From contig NZ_JFYN01000006.1 in NCBI RefSeq assembly GCF_000631985.1, forward strand, positions 124,001 through 188,000: DNA of 64,000 nucleotides, in the 5' to 3' direction. Below the pieces are notes generated by a model, which saw only the letters and a list, made by a program, of their open reading frames with translations, ran no database searches and was not told the DNA's origin. Origin of the DNA: Pseudomonas sp. RIT288 (GTDB lineage: Bacteria; Pseudomonadota; Gammaproteobacteria; Pseudomonadales; Pseudomonadaceae). Below, piece after piece: positions 26,670 to 34,997 of the stretch (the first letter of the stretch is position 1; the number at the start of each line of letters is the position of its first letter). The position numbers and the translations under genes were made by a program.

Positions 26670-26683
26670 GCTTTGCATCGCTC

Positions 26684-27553
26684 TCAAGATTTTTGTGCGG
26701 CTTTAAGGCACTTCAGATCGTTGAAGTCTTTGCGCACCCCTTCGATTTTCTTGAGCAACCGCTGACGCTGCTGCGGCGTGCTCTCGGCCATCAGATCAAC
26801 CGCCAGCGAGCGCGCCTGTGCTTCGGTGTTGGCGTAGGCCTTCTGGTAATCGGGCGTCCATAAACGCTCGCGGTTGACCAGAAGTGTCTCGATTCGCTGT
26901 GGGAATTCGGGACTTTTACGCTGGGCAACGGCGTTACTGAATTGCTGCTGCCAATGTGCGCGGTTGGCGATCCATTGAGTGTTCTGATCACCCAGCGCCG
27001 TCGACCAGGCCATCACCCGTTGTTCCTGAGTGACGCTCAGCGGGCCAAGCCAATCGGTCAGGCGCTTGTCCATGCGTGCACCGCGTTCGGCGATCTGCTG
27101 CGCCAAGGGCGGTTTGACATATTCCTTTTCTCGCTTGCGCAGCTCCTTGGCGAACGCGTCGTTCATTTCCGCGACTTGTTTGTCGTCCAGCCCTTGCAGC
27201 AATTCGATGGCCGACGGGGTGATCTGGCGCGCGGTTTCGGCGATGGCCTGTTTGGCCTCGGCGGTTCGCGCTTGCAGTGCCGCGTCCGTCACCTGATTGG
27301 TTTCGACCATCGCCTGCAAGCGATCCAGCCAGTCGAGATAGCCCGGGAGCTGTGTGGTGCAGTGCCAGTTCAGGTGTTCCTTGAGCCGTTCGTTGAACCA
27401 GTCCTTCTGCTCGCCGTTCATGTCCAGGTAGTCGCCAAGCGTCCATGGAATGATCACGTCGAGATTGCGGTAGGCCAGGCCGACGCGGCTGCAGGCGCCG
27501 AGGGCGAGGGTGAAGATCAGCAGGGTGGCGAGGTGTTTGAACCAGCGAGACAT
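26684..27553 (-). CDS. DUF6279 family lipoprotein
   Basis: A 289-residue lipoprotein. The signal peptide ends in the lipobox LGAC with C21 as the lipidated residue, followed by SRVGLAYRNLDVIIPW, a signature of this Pseudomonas family. The mature part is all-helical, rich in Gln, Arg and Glu, and ends with a Leu/Lys-rich helix. Residue +2 is Ser, which favours outer-membrane sorting. Function unknown; it is monocistronic. Confidence 0.82.
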   Translation of the reverse strand: MSRWFKHLATLLIFTLALGACSRVGLAYRNLDVIIPWTLGDYLDMNGEQKDWFNERLKEHLNWHCTTQLPGYLDWLDRLQAMVETNQVTDAALQARTAEAKQAIAETARQITPSAIELLQGLDDKQVAEMNDAFAKELRKREKEYVKPPLAQQIAERGARMDKRLTDWLGPLSVTQEQRVMAWSTALGDQNTQWIANRAHWQQQFSNAVAQRKSPEFPQRIETLLVNRERLWTPDYQKAYANTEAQARSLAVDLMAESTPQQRQRLLKKIEGVRKDFNDLKCLKAAQKS

Positions 27554-27624
27554 GAGCGAATCCTTGCGAGAGCCTGACGTCTGATTCTTATGTGAACGCA
27601 GGGAACTCCCGGCAGTTCAGCCGA

Positions 27625-28341
27625 TTAATAGAACGCGCGTTCGGCCTTGAGCGTCACCAGGCCGTCACACTGACTGTTGTGTCCCGAGTACGCCGAGCAT
27701 TCGCTGCCGCTGAGGTTGGAATCACTGTAGATCAGGTCTAGGTCGACGCCCATGAACGGCCGGGAAAATTTCACCGACCAGTCGGTAAAACTGCTGACAT
27801 AACCACCGTCCACCGACACCGGCGTGTTCAGTTGGTGGGTGGTGTATTTCATGCTGATCCCGATGCCGAACGGCTGATTGCCGCCAAGATCGGCGAACAG
27901 CGTGTTGTTCTGTTTGTCAGGGTCGTTACTGACGGCCACACCGAAGCGGCTGCCGAGCAGGGTCAGGCCGCCGAACAGCTCCTGGCTGTCGAGGGTGTCT
28001 ACTTTGGGATAGCTGTAATGGATCATCCCGACTTCATAGCCGAGGGTCTGATCGAAAGGTTGTTTGAAACCGACGTAGGAGTCGATTTCAAGGTTCTTGC
28101 CCGGGGTCAGGCCCATGCTCGGTGCGTACTGGCCGACATACAGGCCGCTGTCGTGGCTCAGATCGAGGCCGCCGTGGAACGAGCCGACTGCTGCCGGTTT
28201 GACCAGACCTTGGGCCATGCTGCGGCTGGGCGTGGTGCCGAGTTTGAGGTCGAAGTCGCCGAGTTCACGCTGGAAAATCTGCGCGTGCGCGGACGAGCAG
28301 ACCAGCAGGCTTAAAAGCAATAAACGGGAAGATTTGAGCAT
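27625..28341 (-). CDS. TorF-family putative outer-membrane protein
   Basis: A 238-residue precursor with signal peptide MLKSSRLLLLSLLVCSSAHA (cleavage near residue 20). The rest is beta-barrel-like, with family motifs GGLDLSHDSGLYVGQYAPSM near residue 58, YEVGMIHYSYP near 100, and a Phe-Tyr C-terminus. The two cysteines near the end (SECSAYSGHNSQC) may form a disulfide in an external loop. TorF-type proteins are conserved in proteobacteria with no proven substrate. Confidence 0.78.
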   Translation of the reverse strand: MLKSSRLLLLSLLVCSSAHAQIFQRELGDFDLKLGTTPSRSMAQGLVKPAAVGSFHGGLDLSHDSGLYVGQYAPSMGLTPGKNLEIDSYVGFKQPFDQTLGYEVGMIHYSYPKVDTLDSQELFGGLTLLGSRFGVAVSNDPDKQNNTLFADLGGNQPFGIGISMKYTTHQLNTPVSVDGGYVSSFTDWSVKFSRPFMGVDLDLIYSDSNLSGSECSAYSGHNSQCDGLVTLKAERAFY

Positions 28342-28547
28342 GCGTCACTCCATGAACAGCGAGGGCAGGGCTTGAGCCTGCTGAAACGCTTGATCCAGAC
28401 GCGTGCAAGGATACCGACGAATGCTCGGCAATGATGGCCGTTCGTCGATTTTCAAAGATTGATTAAACAGATTGGAGAGTATTACGCGGGTGCCAGTCCA
28501 GACGCTTCGAAGCTCAAAGCGCCTCTGGACGGGTGTATTACCGGGTG

Positions 28548-28736
28548 TTACTTCTTGCCCAGGCTGATCTGCTTGGACGGACCGAACGTCTGGCCGCTGA
28601 CGCCTTTGGCAATTTGCTGGATTTCACCGCCGGACTTGAGGAACGCTGCGATCTGATCGTTGATCGATTCGCTGGTTTCAACGGCTGGAGCTGGCTTTGC
28701 TTTGCTGGTGGATGCTTTTACACGCATGGCGGCCAT
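28548..28736 (-). CDS. Small conserved protein with SutA-like C-terminal motif
   Basis: A 62-residue protein (or 59 if ATG at 28727 is used). The N-terminus is Lys/Ala/Pro-rich and disordered; the conserved part is SINDQIAAFLKSGGEIQQIA followed by a basic tail with GPSKQISLGKK. The AAFLKSGGEIQQI core resembles the FLSRGGKVQEI core of SutA, the small Pseudomonas protein that binds RNA polymerase during slow growth. The protein is too short to be SutA itself. CAGG stands 5 bases before the first ATG. Confidence 0.65.
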   Translation of the reverse strand: MAAMRVKASTSKAKPAPAVETSESINDQIAAFLKSGGEIQQIAKGVSGQTFGPSKQISLGKK

Positions 28737-29086
28737 TAACCTGTAGAAAAGTAACTCGGCCAGGCATCGTACAGGAATAACTTGACAATTGCTTGATAAA
28801 TATCCCCCGGAATAACTGAGCGCGTGGGTGGAGTATTCTCGGTTAATTATTCGAAATATTCTCCTAAGCCACTGTTTTGAATAAGAACATTTATTTGTAA
28901 TCAGTGAAAATATCCCGAGTGAAATGACGCGTCAGGCCGCGCGTTGGTCTGACGAGGGGCAACCCGGCGGCGTCAGATCGAGGAAAATCAAGGCGTCCCG
29001 CGGATTTTCTCGAACGGGTGCTCCGCCAGCGAACGGCAGAGGCAAAAACGGGTAGAATGCCGCCCACGCAATGAGGGTTTTGGAAA
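28737..29086. other. AT-rich intergenic region
   Basis: A 350-base divergent region between the SutA-like and CvfB-like genes. Positions about 28770-28920 are markedly AT-rich compared with the genome and contain TTGACA, TTAATTATTCG and ATTTATTTG elements suited to promoters. No open frame, REP arm or hairpin terminator is evident. Confidence 0.5.
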
Positions 29087-29923
29087 ATGGCTTTAGTCGG
29101 GCGTTACAACAGTTTGCAAGTGGTTAAACACACTAACTTCGGTTTATATCTGGACGGCGGTGCTGACGGCGAAATTCTTTTGCCCAACCGTTATATCCCT
29201 AAAGATATTCCCAGCGAAGATGAAGACTGGCTCAACGTTTTTATTTATCTGGACAGCGAAGACAAACTTCTCGCTACCACTGAAAAACCAAAAGTTCAGG
29301 TGGGTGAATTTGCCAGCCTGAAAGTAGTTGAAGTGAACAGCATCGGTGTGTTCCTCGATTGGGGCCTGCCGAAAGATCTGTTGCTGCCGTACTCCGAAGA
29401 AAAGCGTCAGATGACCGCTGGCGAGTACTGCGTGGTGCACGTCTATCTGGACAAACACACGCGCCGCATCACTGCGACCGCGCGACTGGATCGCTACCTC
29501 GACAAGACCCCGGCCAACTACAGCGCCGGTCAGGAAGTTGATCTGCTGGTGGCCGAAGCCACCGACATGGGCTTCAAGGCGATCATCAACAACAAGCACT
29601 GGGGCTTGATCCACAAGAATGAAATCTTCAAGTTCATGCGTTCCGGCATGCGCGAGAAGGGTTTCATCAAGGAAGTGCGCGCCGACGGCAAGATCAGCCT
29701 CAGCCTGCAACCGGTGGGTCAGGAAGCGGCCAGCAGCCTGAGTTCGAAGATCCTCGCCAAATTGCGCGAAAACGATGGCTCGCTGGCCGTCAGCGACAAG
29801 AGCGATCCCGCCTTGATCAGCAGTCTGTTCGGTGTCAGCAAGGGCAACTTCAAGAAGGCGATCGGTTCGTTGTACAAGGAAGGCAAGATCGTCATTCATG
29901 CCGATCGCATTGAACTAACCTGA
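29087..29923 (+). CDS. CvfB/YitL-like S1 RNA-binding protein
   Basis: A 278-residue cytoplasmic protein. Three S1-like modules are visible: about residues 1-63 (GRYNSLQVVKHTNFGLYLDG), 66-130 (VGEFASLKVVEVNSIGVFLDW) and 145-210 (VDLLVAEATDMGFKAIINNKHWGL). A C-terminal winged helix (about 220-278) includes LISSLFGVSKGNFKKAIGSLYKEG. Such proteins bind RNA; Staphylococcus CvfB affects virulence gene expression. The ATG follows GGG/TTTTGGAAA with a moderate ribosome site. A REPIN separates it from the next gene. Confidence 0.9.
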   Translation: MALVGRYNSLQVVKHTNFGLYLDGGADGEILLPNRYIPKDIPSEDEDWLNVFIYLDSEDKLLATTEKPKVQVGEFASLKVVEVNSIGVFLDWGLPKDLLLPYSEEKRQMTAGEYCVVHVYLDKHTRRITATARLDRYLDKTPANYSAGQEVDLLVAEATDMGFKAIINNKHWGLIHKNEIFKFMRSGMREKGFIKEVRADGKISLSLQPVGQEAASSLSSKILAKLRENDGSLAVSDKSDPALISSLFGVSKGNFKKAIGSLYKEGKIVIHADRIELT

Positions 29924-29939
29924 GTCACCGCAGGCCCCA

Positions 29940-30015
29940 TGCAGGAGCTGCCGCAGGCTGCGATCTTTTGCCTTTTGAAGATCAACAGATCGCAGCCTTC
30001 GACAGCTCCTACATG
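29940..30015. repeat. REPIN, family A
   Basis: Inverted arms CAGGAGCTGCCGCAGGCTGC and complement with one-base changes (CTTCGACAG in the right arm) around a CCTTTTGAAGATCAAC loop. Confidence 0.88.
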
Positions 30016-30026
30016 AGGGTTCGCAG

Positions 30027-30425
30027 ATGAAAAAAGCGTTGATTGCCTATGGCGCCACCCTGCTGGCGTTTCTGTTGCTCGACGGTATCTGGCTCGGCGT
30101 TTTGATGGCGCCGACCTATCGCGAACTGCTCGGTTCGCTGATGCTCGAAAAACCGCTGCTGTTACCGGCAGCGGTTTTTTATTGCCTGTACGTTTTCGGC
30201 TGTGTGCTGTTTGTGGTGTTGCCGGCGGCCAGTCTGCAGTGGGCCGCGAAGCGGGGGGCTTTATTTGGGCTGGTGGCGTACGGCACGTATGACCTGACCA
30301 ACTGGGCGACATTGCGCGGGTGGTCGGTGCAGGTGACGTTGATGGATTGGGCGTGGGGGACCTTTGCCACTGCTGTGGCTTGTAGCGTCGGTTTTTTGTT
30401 AGCGAGGCGGTTGGGCAAGGTCTGA
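30027..30425 (+). CDS. DUF2177 family membrane protein
   Basis: A 132-residue inner-membrane protein with four predicted helices. The family signatures are LLDGIWLGV near residue 18, the glycine-rich turn WAAKRGALFGLVAYGTYDLTN near 72 and the final WGTFATAVACSVGFLLAR. Role unknown. It starts 11 bases after a REPIN and is preceded by a moderate AGGG ribosome site. Confidence 0.85.
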   Translation: MKKALIAYGATLLAFLLLDGIWLGVLMAPTYRELLGSLMLEKPLLLPAAVFYCLYVFGCVLFVVLPAASLQWAAKRGALFGLVAYGTYDLTNWATLRGWSVQVTLMDWAWGTFATAVACSVGFLLARRLGKV

Positions 30426-30454
30426 TTCGAAATGTAGGTAAGCAATGCCGGCCT

Positions 30455-30520
30455 CTTCGCGAGCAGGCTCGCTCCCACCGGGGAACGCACTCCAAAGTGG
30501 GAGCGAGCCTGCTCGCGAAT
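30455..30520. repeat. REPIN, family C
   Basis: Arms TTCGCGAGCAGGCTCGCTCC and complement (GTGGGAGCGAGCCTGC) around a short loop. Family C differs from B by GGGAGC for GGAGTG. Confidence 0.9.
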
Positions 30521-30672
30521 GGCGGCGCAGCCGACAGCCATTCACCCCTGACGTCACTGAAGCACAAAATGTCTTTTCCAGACGGCTTTTCCCGTCTGAC
30601 TGACTGATAATCCCCGACACTGATTTCTGACCATTGGACGGCTGCCATGTTGTGTGTTTTCGAGGTGTTGCG

Positions 30673-31605
30673 GTGAATGTCGAGCGGCGCAATGCCGACG
30701 GGTTTGCCTTGCAGGTGATGATCGGCCTGTGCCTGATCTGGGGCGTGCAGCAAGTGATGATCAAGTGGGCCGCACCCGACATCGCGCCAGTGATGCAGGC
30801 GGCCGGGCGTTCGGGGATTTCCGCGTTGCTGGTGGGCTTGCTGCTGTGCTGGAAGGGTGGCTGGGATCAGGTGGGCAACACCTGGCGCGGCGGCCTGCTG
30901 GCCGGTGCGCTGTTTGGTCTGGAATTCTTCTTCATCGCCGAAGGCCTGCAACTGACCACCGCCGCGCACATGTCGGTGTTCCTCTACACCGCGCCGATTT
31001 TCACCGCGCTCGGCGTACATTTTCTGTTGGCCAGTGAACGCCTGCGGCCTTTGCAATGGTTGGGGATTCTGCTCGCGTTCGTCGGTATCGCCATCGCTTT
31101 TGCCGGCGGCGTATCATGGGACAACCTCGACCGGCGCATGCTGCTGGGCGATGCGTTCGGTGTCATTGCCGGTGCCTGCTGGGGCGCGACCACCGTGGTG
31201 GTGCGCGCCTCGCGTCTGTCAGAGGCGCCAGTGACGCTGACTCTGTTCTATCAACTGATCGTCGGCTTCGTCGGTCTGCTGTTGATCGCACTGTTCAGCG
31301 GCCAGATCAGCCACGTCAGCCTGACCACCGTGGCGGTCGCCAGCGTGTTGTTCCAGGGCCTGGTGGTGTCGTTCTTCAGTTACCTGATCTGGTTCTGGCT
31401 GCTGCGCCGCTATCTGGCGGCTAACCTTGCGGTGTTTTCGTTCATGACGCCACTGTTCGGCGTCACGTTCGGCGTGGTGCTGCTCGGTGAAGAATTGAGC
31501 GTGAACTTCGTCATCGGTGCGGTGCTGGTGCTGCTCGGCATCACCTTTGTCAGCGCTGAACAGTGGGTGCGTCGGCGTTTGCGCAAAGTCCTCGGCCAGC
31601 GCTGA
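30673..31605 (+). CDS. EamA-family (DMT superfamily) transporter
   Basis: A 310-residue inner-membrane permease with ten predicted helices in two EamA repeats (about residues 15-140 and 155-290). GLCLIWGVQQVMIKWAAPDI near residue 18 and FFSYLIWFWLLRRYLAANLA near 238 are characteristic. The likely start is a GTG at 30673 with GAGGT 6 bases upstream; the open frame from 30634 lacks a ribosome site. The last 56 bases overlap the 3' end of the convergent MFS gene. Substrate unknown. Confidence 0.88.
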   Translation: MNVERRNADGFALQVMIGLCLIWGVQQVMIKWAAPDIAPVMQAAGRSGISALLVGLLLCWKGGWDQVGNTWRGGLLAGALFGLEFFFIAEGLQLTTAAHMSVFLYTAPIFTALGVHFLLASERLRPLQWLGILLAFVGIAIAFAGGVSWDNLDRRMLLGDAFGVIAGACWGATTVVVRASRLSEAPVTLTLFYQLIVGFVGLLLIALFSGQISHVSLTTVAVASVLFQGLVVSFFSYLIWFWLLRRYLAANLAVFSFMTPLFGVTFGVVLLGEELSVNFVIGAVLVLLGITFVSAEQWVRRRLRKVLGQR

Positions 31606-32731
31606 CCGATTGCAGCGCCAGCCCGCCGGCAATCAGCAGACCGCTGCCGGCAATGATCAGCGCCGGTTGCAGACCGCCGCTGAAATGGCTGCTAAGCGCC
31701 GCGAGTAACGGGCCGCTGAGCTGGCCGACGGCAAAGCACGCCGTCAGCAGCCCGGCGTTACGCTGGGTGCTGTGCGGCGCCAGTTCGCGCGAGCGTTGCA
31801 TCACCAGTTGCATGCAGGCCAGGAACGGCATGCCGCACAACATCACCCCCAGCGCCAGGCCATAAGCACTGCCCAACAGACAGGCGAAGACCCCGAGCGC
31901 CTGCAACCACAACGTGGCGGTCAGCCAGTGCCGCGTGGTGTTTGGGTCGTGACGACGCAGGCTCACCAACAGCACACCAATCGCCGCGCCAAGACCGAAA
32001 CACGGCCAGAACAGATCGGCCTGCCATTGCCCGTGAAACTGTGTGTTGGCCATTTGCGAGAGAAATGTGGCCGGAATGATGTAACCCACGCCATACAGCG
32101 CATACACCACTGCCAGTCGCGGGATGCCGCGATTCGAATGGCTGACATTGAGCGTGGCGACAGGCGTGTGCACGCCCGATTGCGGCAGGATCCGCACGAT
32201 CCCCAGCAACATCAGCAGCGCCACGGCGGCGTAGATCAGCCACAGCGTTGCCGAGGTCTGCTGCAGCAGATGTGAGACCAGTGCCAGCAACCCGGTGAGA
32301 AAAATCCCCAGCCCCGGTCCGGCAAACACCAGTGCCCCCAGCCGTGGCCGGCCTGCCGCCGCTGCCAGTGGCTGACTCAGCGCCGTAATCATCACCAGCA
32401 CCCAGGCACTCGCCACCCCGGTGCCAAAGCGCAGCAGCAAATGCGCCCAGAAGCCGTTGGCCCAGAACGACGCCAGGGTCAGCAGCACACACAGCCACAA
32501 ACCGCCATGCAGCCGACGCTGCACTTGCTGCGGACGATGGGCGAACATCGCGTCCACCGCGCCCAGCAGATAGCCGAGGTAGTTGGCCGCGGCAATCAGG
32601 CCGGCGGCCGTCAGGTCGACCTGGCCTTCGCTGAGCAGGTGCGGCATTTGCGGGGTGAGGGCGAAACGCCCGATGCCCATGGCCATCATCAGGGCGACGA
32701 AACAGGCGGATAAGCGAATCAGTGGCGACAT
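31550..32731 (-). CDS. MFS transporter, YbfB/YjiJ family
   Basis: A 393-residue major facilitator protein with twelve predicted helices. The family hallmark is the N-terminal MAMGIGRFALTPQMPHLL (residues 16-33) and LIAAANYLGYLLGA near 46. These are presumed sugar or small-molecule exporters, but the substrate is unknown. It is divergent from a LysR gene 98 bases away, a usual regulator/target arrangement, and its end overlaps the EamA gene by 56 bases tail to tail. Confidence 0.9.
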   Translation of the reverse strand: MSPLIRLSACFVALMMAMGIGRFALTPQMPHLLSEGQVDLTAAGLIAAANYLGYLLGAVDAMFAHRPQQVQRRLHGGLWLCVLLTLASFWANGFWAHLLLRFGTGVASAWVLVMITALSQPLAAAAGRPRLGALVFAGPGLGIFLTGLLALVSHLLQQTSATLWLIYAAVALLMLLGIVRILPQSGVHTPVATLNVSHSNRGIPRLAVVYALYGVGYIIPATFLSQMANTQFHGQWQADLFWPCFGLGAAIGVLLVSLRRHDPNTTRHWLTATLWLQALGVFACLLGSAYGLALGVMLCGMPFLACMQLVMQRSRELAPHSTQRNAGLLTACFAVGQLSGPLLAALSSHFSGGLQPALIIAGSGLLIAGGLALQSVSAGRGLCANADAPTVQR

Positions 32732-32829
32732 GGTCGGGATTCCTTTGAAGGAGCAATGACCGTCAGGCTAGAAGCGATTGACTTTCTTTAAAATTGAATA
32801 ATAGTGAGTAACTTGTTCTGTTATGGAGA

Positions 32830-33729
32830 ATGGTGGTGGAGTTCAGCCAATTGCGGATCTTTCAGGCGGTGGCCGAGGAGGGTTCGATCACCCGCGCCGC
32901 CGAGCGTCTGCACCGTGTGCCGTCCAATCTGTCGACTCGGCTCAAACAGCTGGAGGAGCAATTGGGCGTCGAGCTTTTCGTCCGTGAGCGTCAGCGTTTG
33001 CAGTTGTCGCCTGCGGGAAAAGTCCTGCTGGACTACACCGGCAAGCTGTTCGCTCTGCGCGATCAGGCCAGTGCGGCGGTGATGGGCGGGCAACCGGCCG
33101 GGGATTTCGTCCTCGGCACGCTGTACAGCACGGCGGCGATCCATTTGCCGGCGCTGTTGGCGCGCTATCACAAGCAATACCCGGCGGTGAATCTGCAAGT
33201 GCAGTCCGGACCCAGCGGCGAACTGCTCGAAGGCCTGGTCTCCGGGCGTCTCGATGCGGCGCTGGTGGACGGCCCGCCACAACTCGCCGGGATCGACGGC
33301 GTGCCGCTGTGCGACGAGCGTCTGGTGCTGATCAGCGAAGCCGACCACCCGCCGATCCGCAGCGCCAAGGAGGTCGAGGGCAGGGCGGTGTTCACCTTCC
33401 GCCATGGTTGCGCCTACCGCGCGCGGCTGGAGGCGTGGTTCGTTCACTATCAGGCGGCGATGGGCCGGGCGATGGAGATCGAGTCCTATCAGGGCATGCT
33501 TGCCTGCGTGATTGCCGGCAGTGGTGTGGCACTGATGTCGGAGTCGATGCTGGCCAGTCTGCCGGGGCGCGAAAGCGTCGCGGTGCACCCTTTGGCCGAG
33601 CCGTTCGCCAGTGCGACAACGTGGCTCATGTGGCGCAAGGGCATGGTCGGGGCCAACCTCAATGCCTGGATTGAACAGCAGCAAGCGCTCTATCCCGTGG
33701 CCGCGAATGAATCCCGGCAGACGGCGTGA
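32830..33729 (+). CDS. LysR-family transcriptional regulator
   Basis: A 299-residue LysR regulator. The DNA-binding helix-turn-helix covers about residues 6-62 (EEGSITRAAERLHRVPSNLS), followed by an effector domain from about 90. The track-style start at ATG 32830 has GGAG only one base away, so the GTG at 32836, seven bases from GGAG, is the more probable start. It is divergent from the YbfB-type MFS gene and probably controls it. Confidence 0.9.
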   Translation: MVVEFSQLRIFQAVAEEGSITRAAERLHRVPSNLSTRLKQLEEQLGVELFVRERQRLQLSPAGKVLLDYTGKLFALRDQASAAVMGGQPAGDFVLGTLYSTAAIHLPALLARYHKQYPAVNLQVQSGPSGELLEGLVSGRLDAALVDGPPQLAGIDGVPLCDERLVLISEADHPPIRSAKEVEGRAVFTFRHGCAYRARLEAWFVHYQAAMGRAMEIESYQGMLACVIAGSGVALMSESMLASLPGRESVAVHPLAEPFASATTWLMWRKGMVGANLNAWIEQQQALYPVAANESRQTA

Positions 33730-33871
33730 ACCAACCGATGGTAATTCTGTTCAATTCAGTAACAGATCATTGCGGATTTGGCCGAGCATTGCGTAGGACT
33801 TCGGACTATTATCAGTGCGAAGCGGCCTCAGAATTCCGGCCGCTCAGCACTACCCTGAAGGGGGCATGACG

Positions 33872-34000
33872 ATGAAAGAGAAAATTCAGAACTGGCTGCA
33901 CGATTTGGGTGTCGCCCTCGGCTTGATCGAACCGCCTCTGCAACCCGTACCGATCCGTACCGATGACGAACAGCGCCGGCGTCAGCCTCGCCGGCGGTAG
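33872..34000 (+). CDS. Small conserved hypothetical protein (42 residues)
   Basis: A 42-residue basic peptide with an amphipathic helix (KIQNWLHDLGVALGLIEPP) and a C-terminal Arg-rich tail (RRRQPRRR). AGGGGG lies 7 bases before the ATG at 33872; an alternative ATG at 33866 is too close to it. From memory, near-identical small proteins occur across Pseudomonas, which with the strong ribosome site supports it being real. Function unknown; the tail suggests nucleic acid or membrane contact. Confidence 0.6.
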   Translation: MKEKIQNWLHDLGVALGLIEPPLQPVPIRTDDEQRRRQPRRR

Positions 34001-34012
34001 TGCTCTATTCAA

Positions 34013-34097
34013 AGATCAAAAGATCGCAGCCTTCGGCAGCTCCTACAGGGCAATGTGTTTCCTGTAGGAGCTGCCGAAGGCTGCGATCTTTTGCTTT
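34013..34097. repeat. REPIN, family A
   Basis: Two inverted arms GATCGCAGCCTTCGGCAGCT and complement with a GCAATGTGTTTC spacer; flanks AAAGATCAAAA and TTTTGCTTTTG extend the symmetry. Confidence 0.9.
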
Positions 34098-34186
34098 TGT
34101 GGTGGTGCTCAAACATCACGAATGCTGTTCGCCGTCCTGGCGGTCTTGAGCATCCGATCTCTCTTCGGCACTAAACGGTTCAGGCC

Positions 34187-34912
34187 TCAAGCGTGCCCGC
34201 GCAGCCATTCGTCAATCATCGAGCGCAAACGCTCCCCGGAAAAACTGCCGAAATGTTCGCCATGCACGGTGCGGATCGGCAGCGCCTGCAAGCGTCGCAG
34301 ACTGGCGGCGTAATCCTGCAGATTGGAGTGGTAGGCGTCTTCGATCAACGGCCCGTCGTAGATGATGTCGCCGCTGAACAGGGTTTCCGTTGCTGCTTCA
34401 TACAGGCTGATCCCGCCCGGCGAGTGCCCCGGCGTATGCAGCACCTGCAGGGTACGATTGCCCAGATCCAGCACGTCGCCATCCTCGACAAAACCGGTGG
34501 CCGGCGCAGCCTTGACCCGGTATTCGGCGTAGCACAGCGGGCAGTCCGGGTGCGCCTCGAACATGTCGTCGCCGACGAAGGCCCGGCTCAAGTCGTTCTC
34601 GCCGTTCGGCGCGGCGAGGATGTCGGCCTCGGCGCGATGCACCAGGCGCTCGGTGAATTCGTGATGCCCGGCAATGTGGTCGAAGTGGCAATGACTGGCG
34701 ACGGCCACCAGCGGCCGCTCGGTGATCCACGGCAACTGCTCGCGCAGGCTGACCAGTCCAGAGCCGCTGTCGAGCAGCAGATCCTTGTCGCGGCCCTGAA
34801 TGTGCCAGAGGTTGCAGCGGTAGAACGGGCGAATATACGGCTCGTGAATCAACCGAATGCCGTCGCTCAAACTCAGAACTTCGAACCACTGATCGCGCGA
34901 AACGATCTTCAT
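34187..34912 (-). CDS. Metallo-beta-lactamase-fold hydrolase
   Basis: A 241-residue MBL-fold enzyme. The metal-binding motif SHCHFDHIAG gives H74, H76, D78 and H79; a second histidine lies in HTPGHSPGG and the bridging Asp in LFSGDIIYDG. This subgroup includes glyoxalase II-like and lactonase-like hydrolases; substrate cannot be assigned. The start MKIVSRDQWFEVLSL at 34912 has GGAG 9 bases upstream; the frame is open to 34981 without support. It lies 85 bases after the sodium/solute symporter gene and may be the last member of the gbu cluster. Confidence 0.85.
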   Translation of the reverse strand: MKIVSRDQWFEVLSLSDGIRLIHEPYIRPFYRCNLWHIQGRDKDLLLDSGSGLVSLREQLPWITERPLVAVASHCHFDHIAGHHEFTERLVHRAEADILAAPNGENDLSRAFVGDDMFEAHPDCPLCYAEYRVKAAPATGFVEDGDVLDLGNRTLQVLHTPGHSPGGISLYEAATETLFSGDIIYDGPLIEDAYHSNLQDYAASLRRLQALPIRTVHGEHFGSFSGERLRSMIDEWLRGHA

Positions 34913-34997
34913 AAACCATTTCTCCAGACGTAAAAAAACGGGTGTGGCAACCGACGCCACACCCGTCGAAGAAAGCATCAAGTCGTTACATCAAAGC

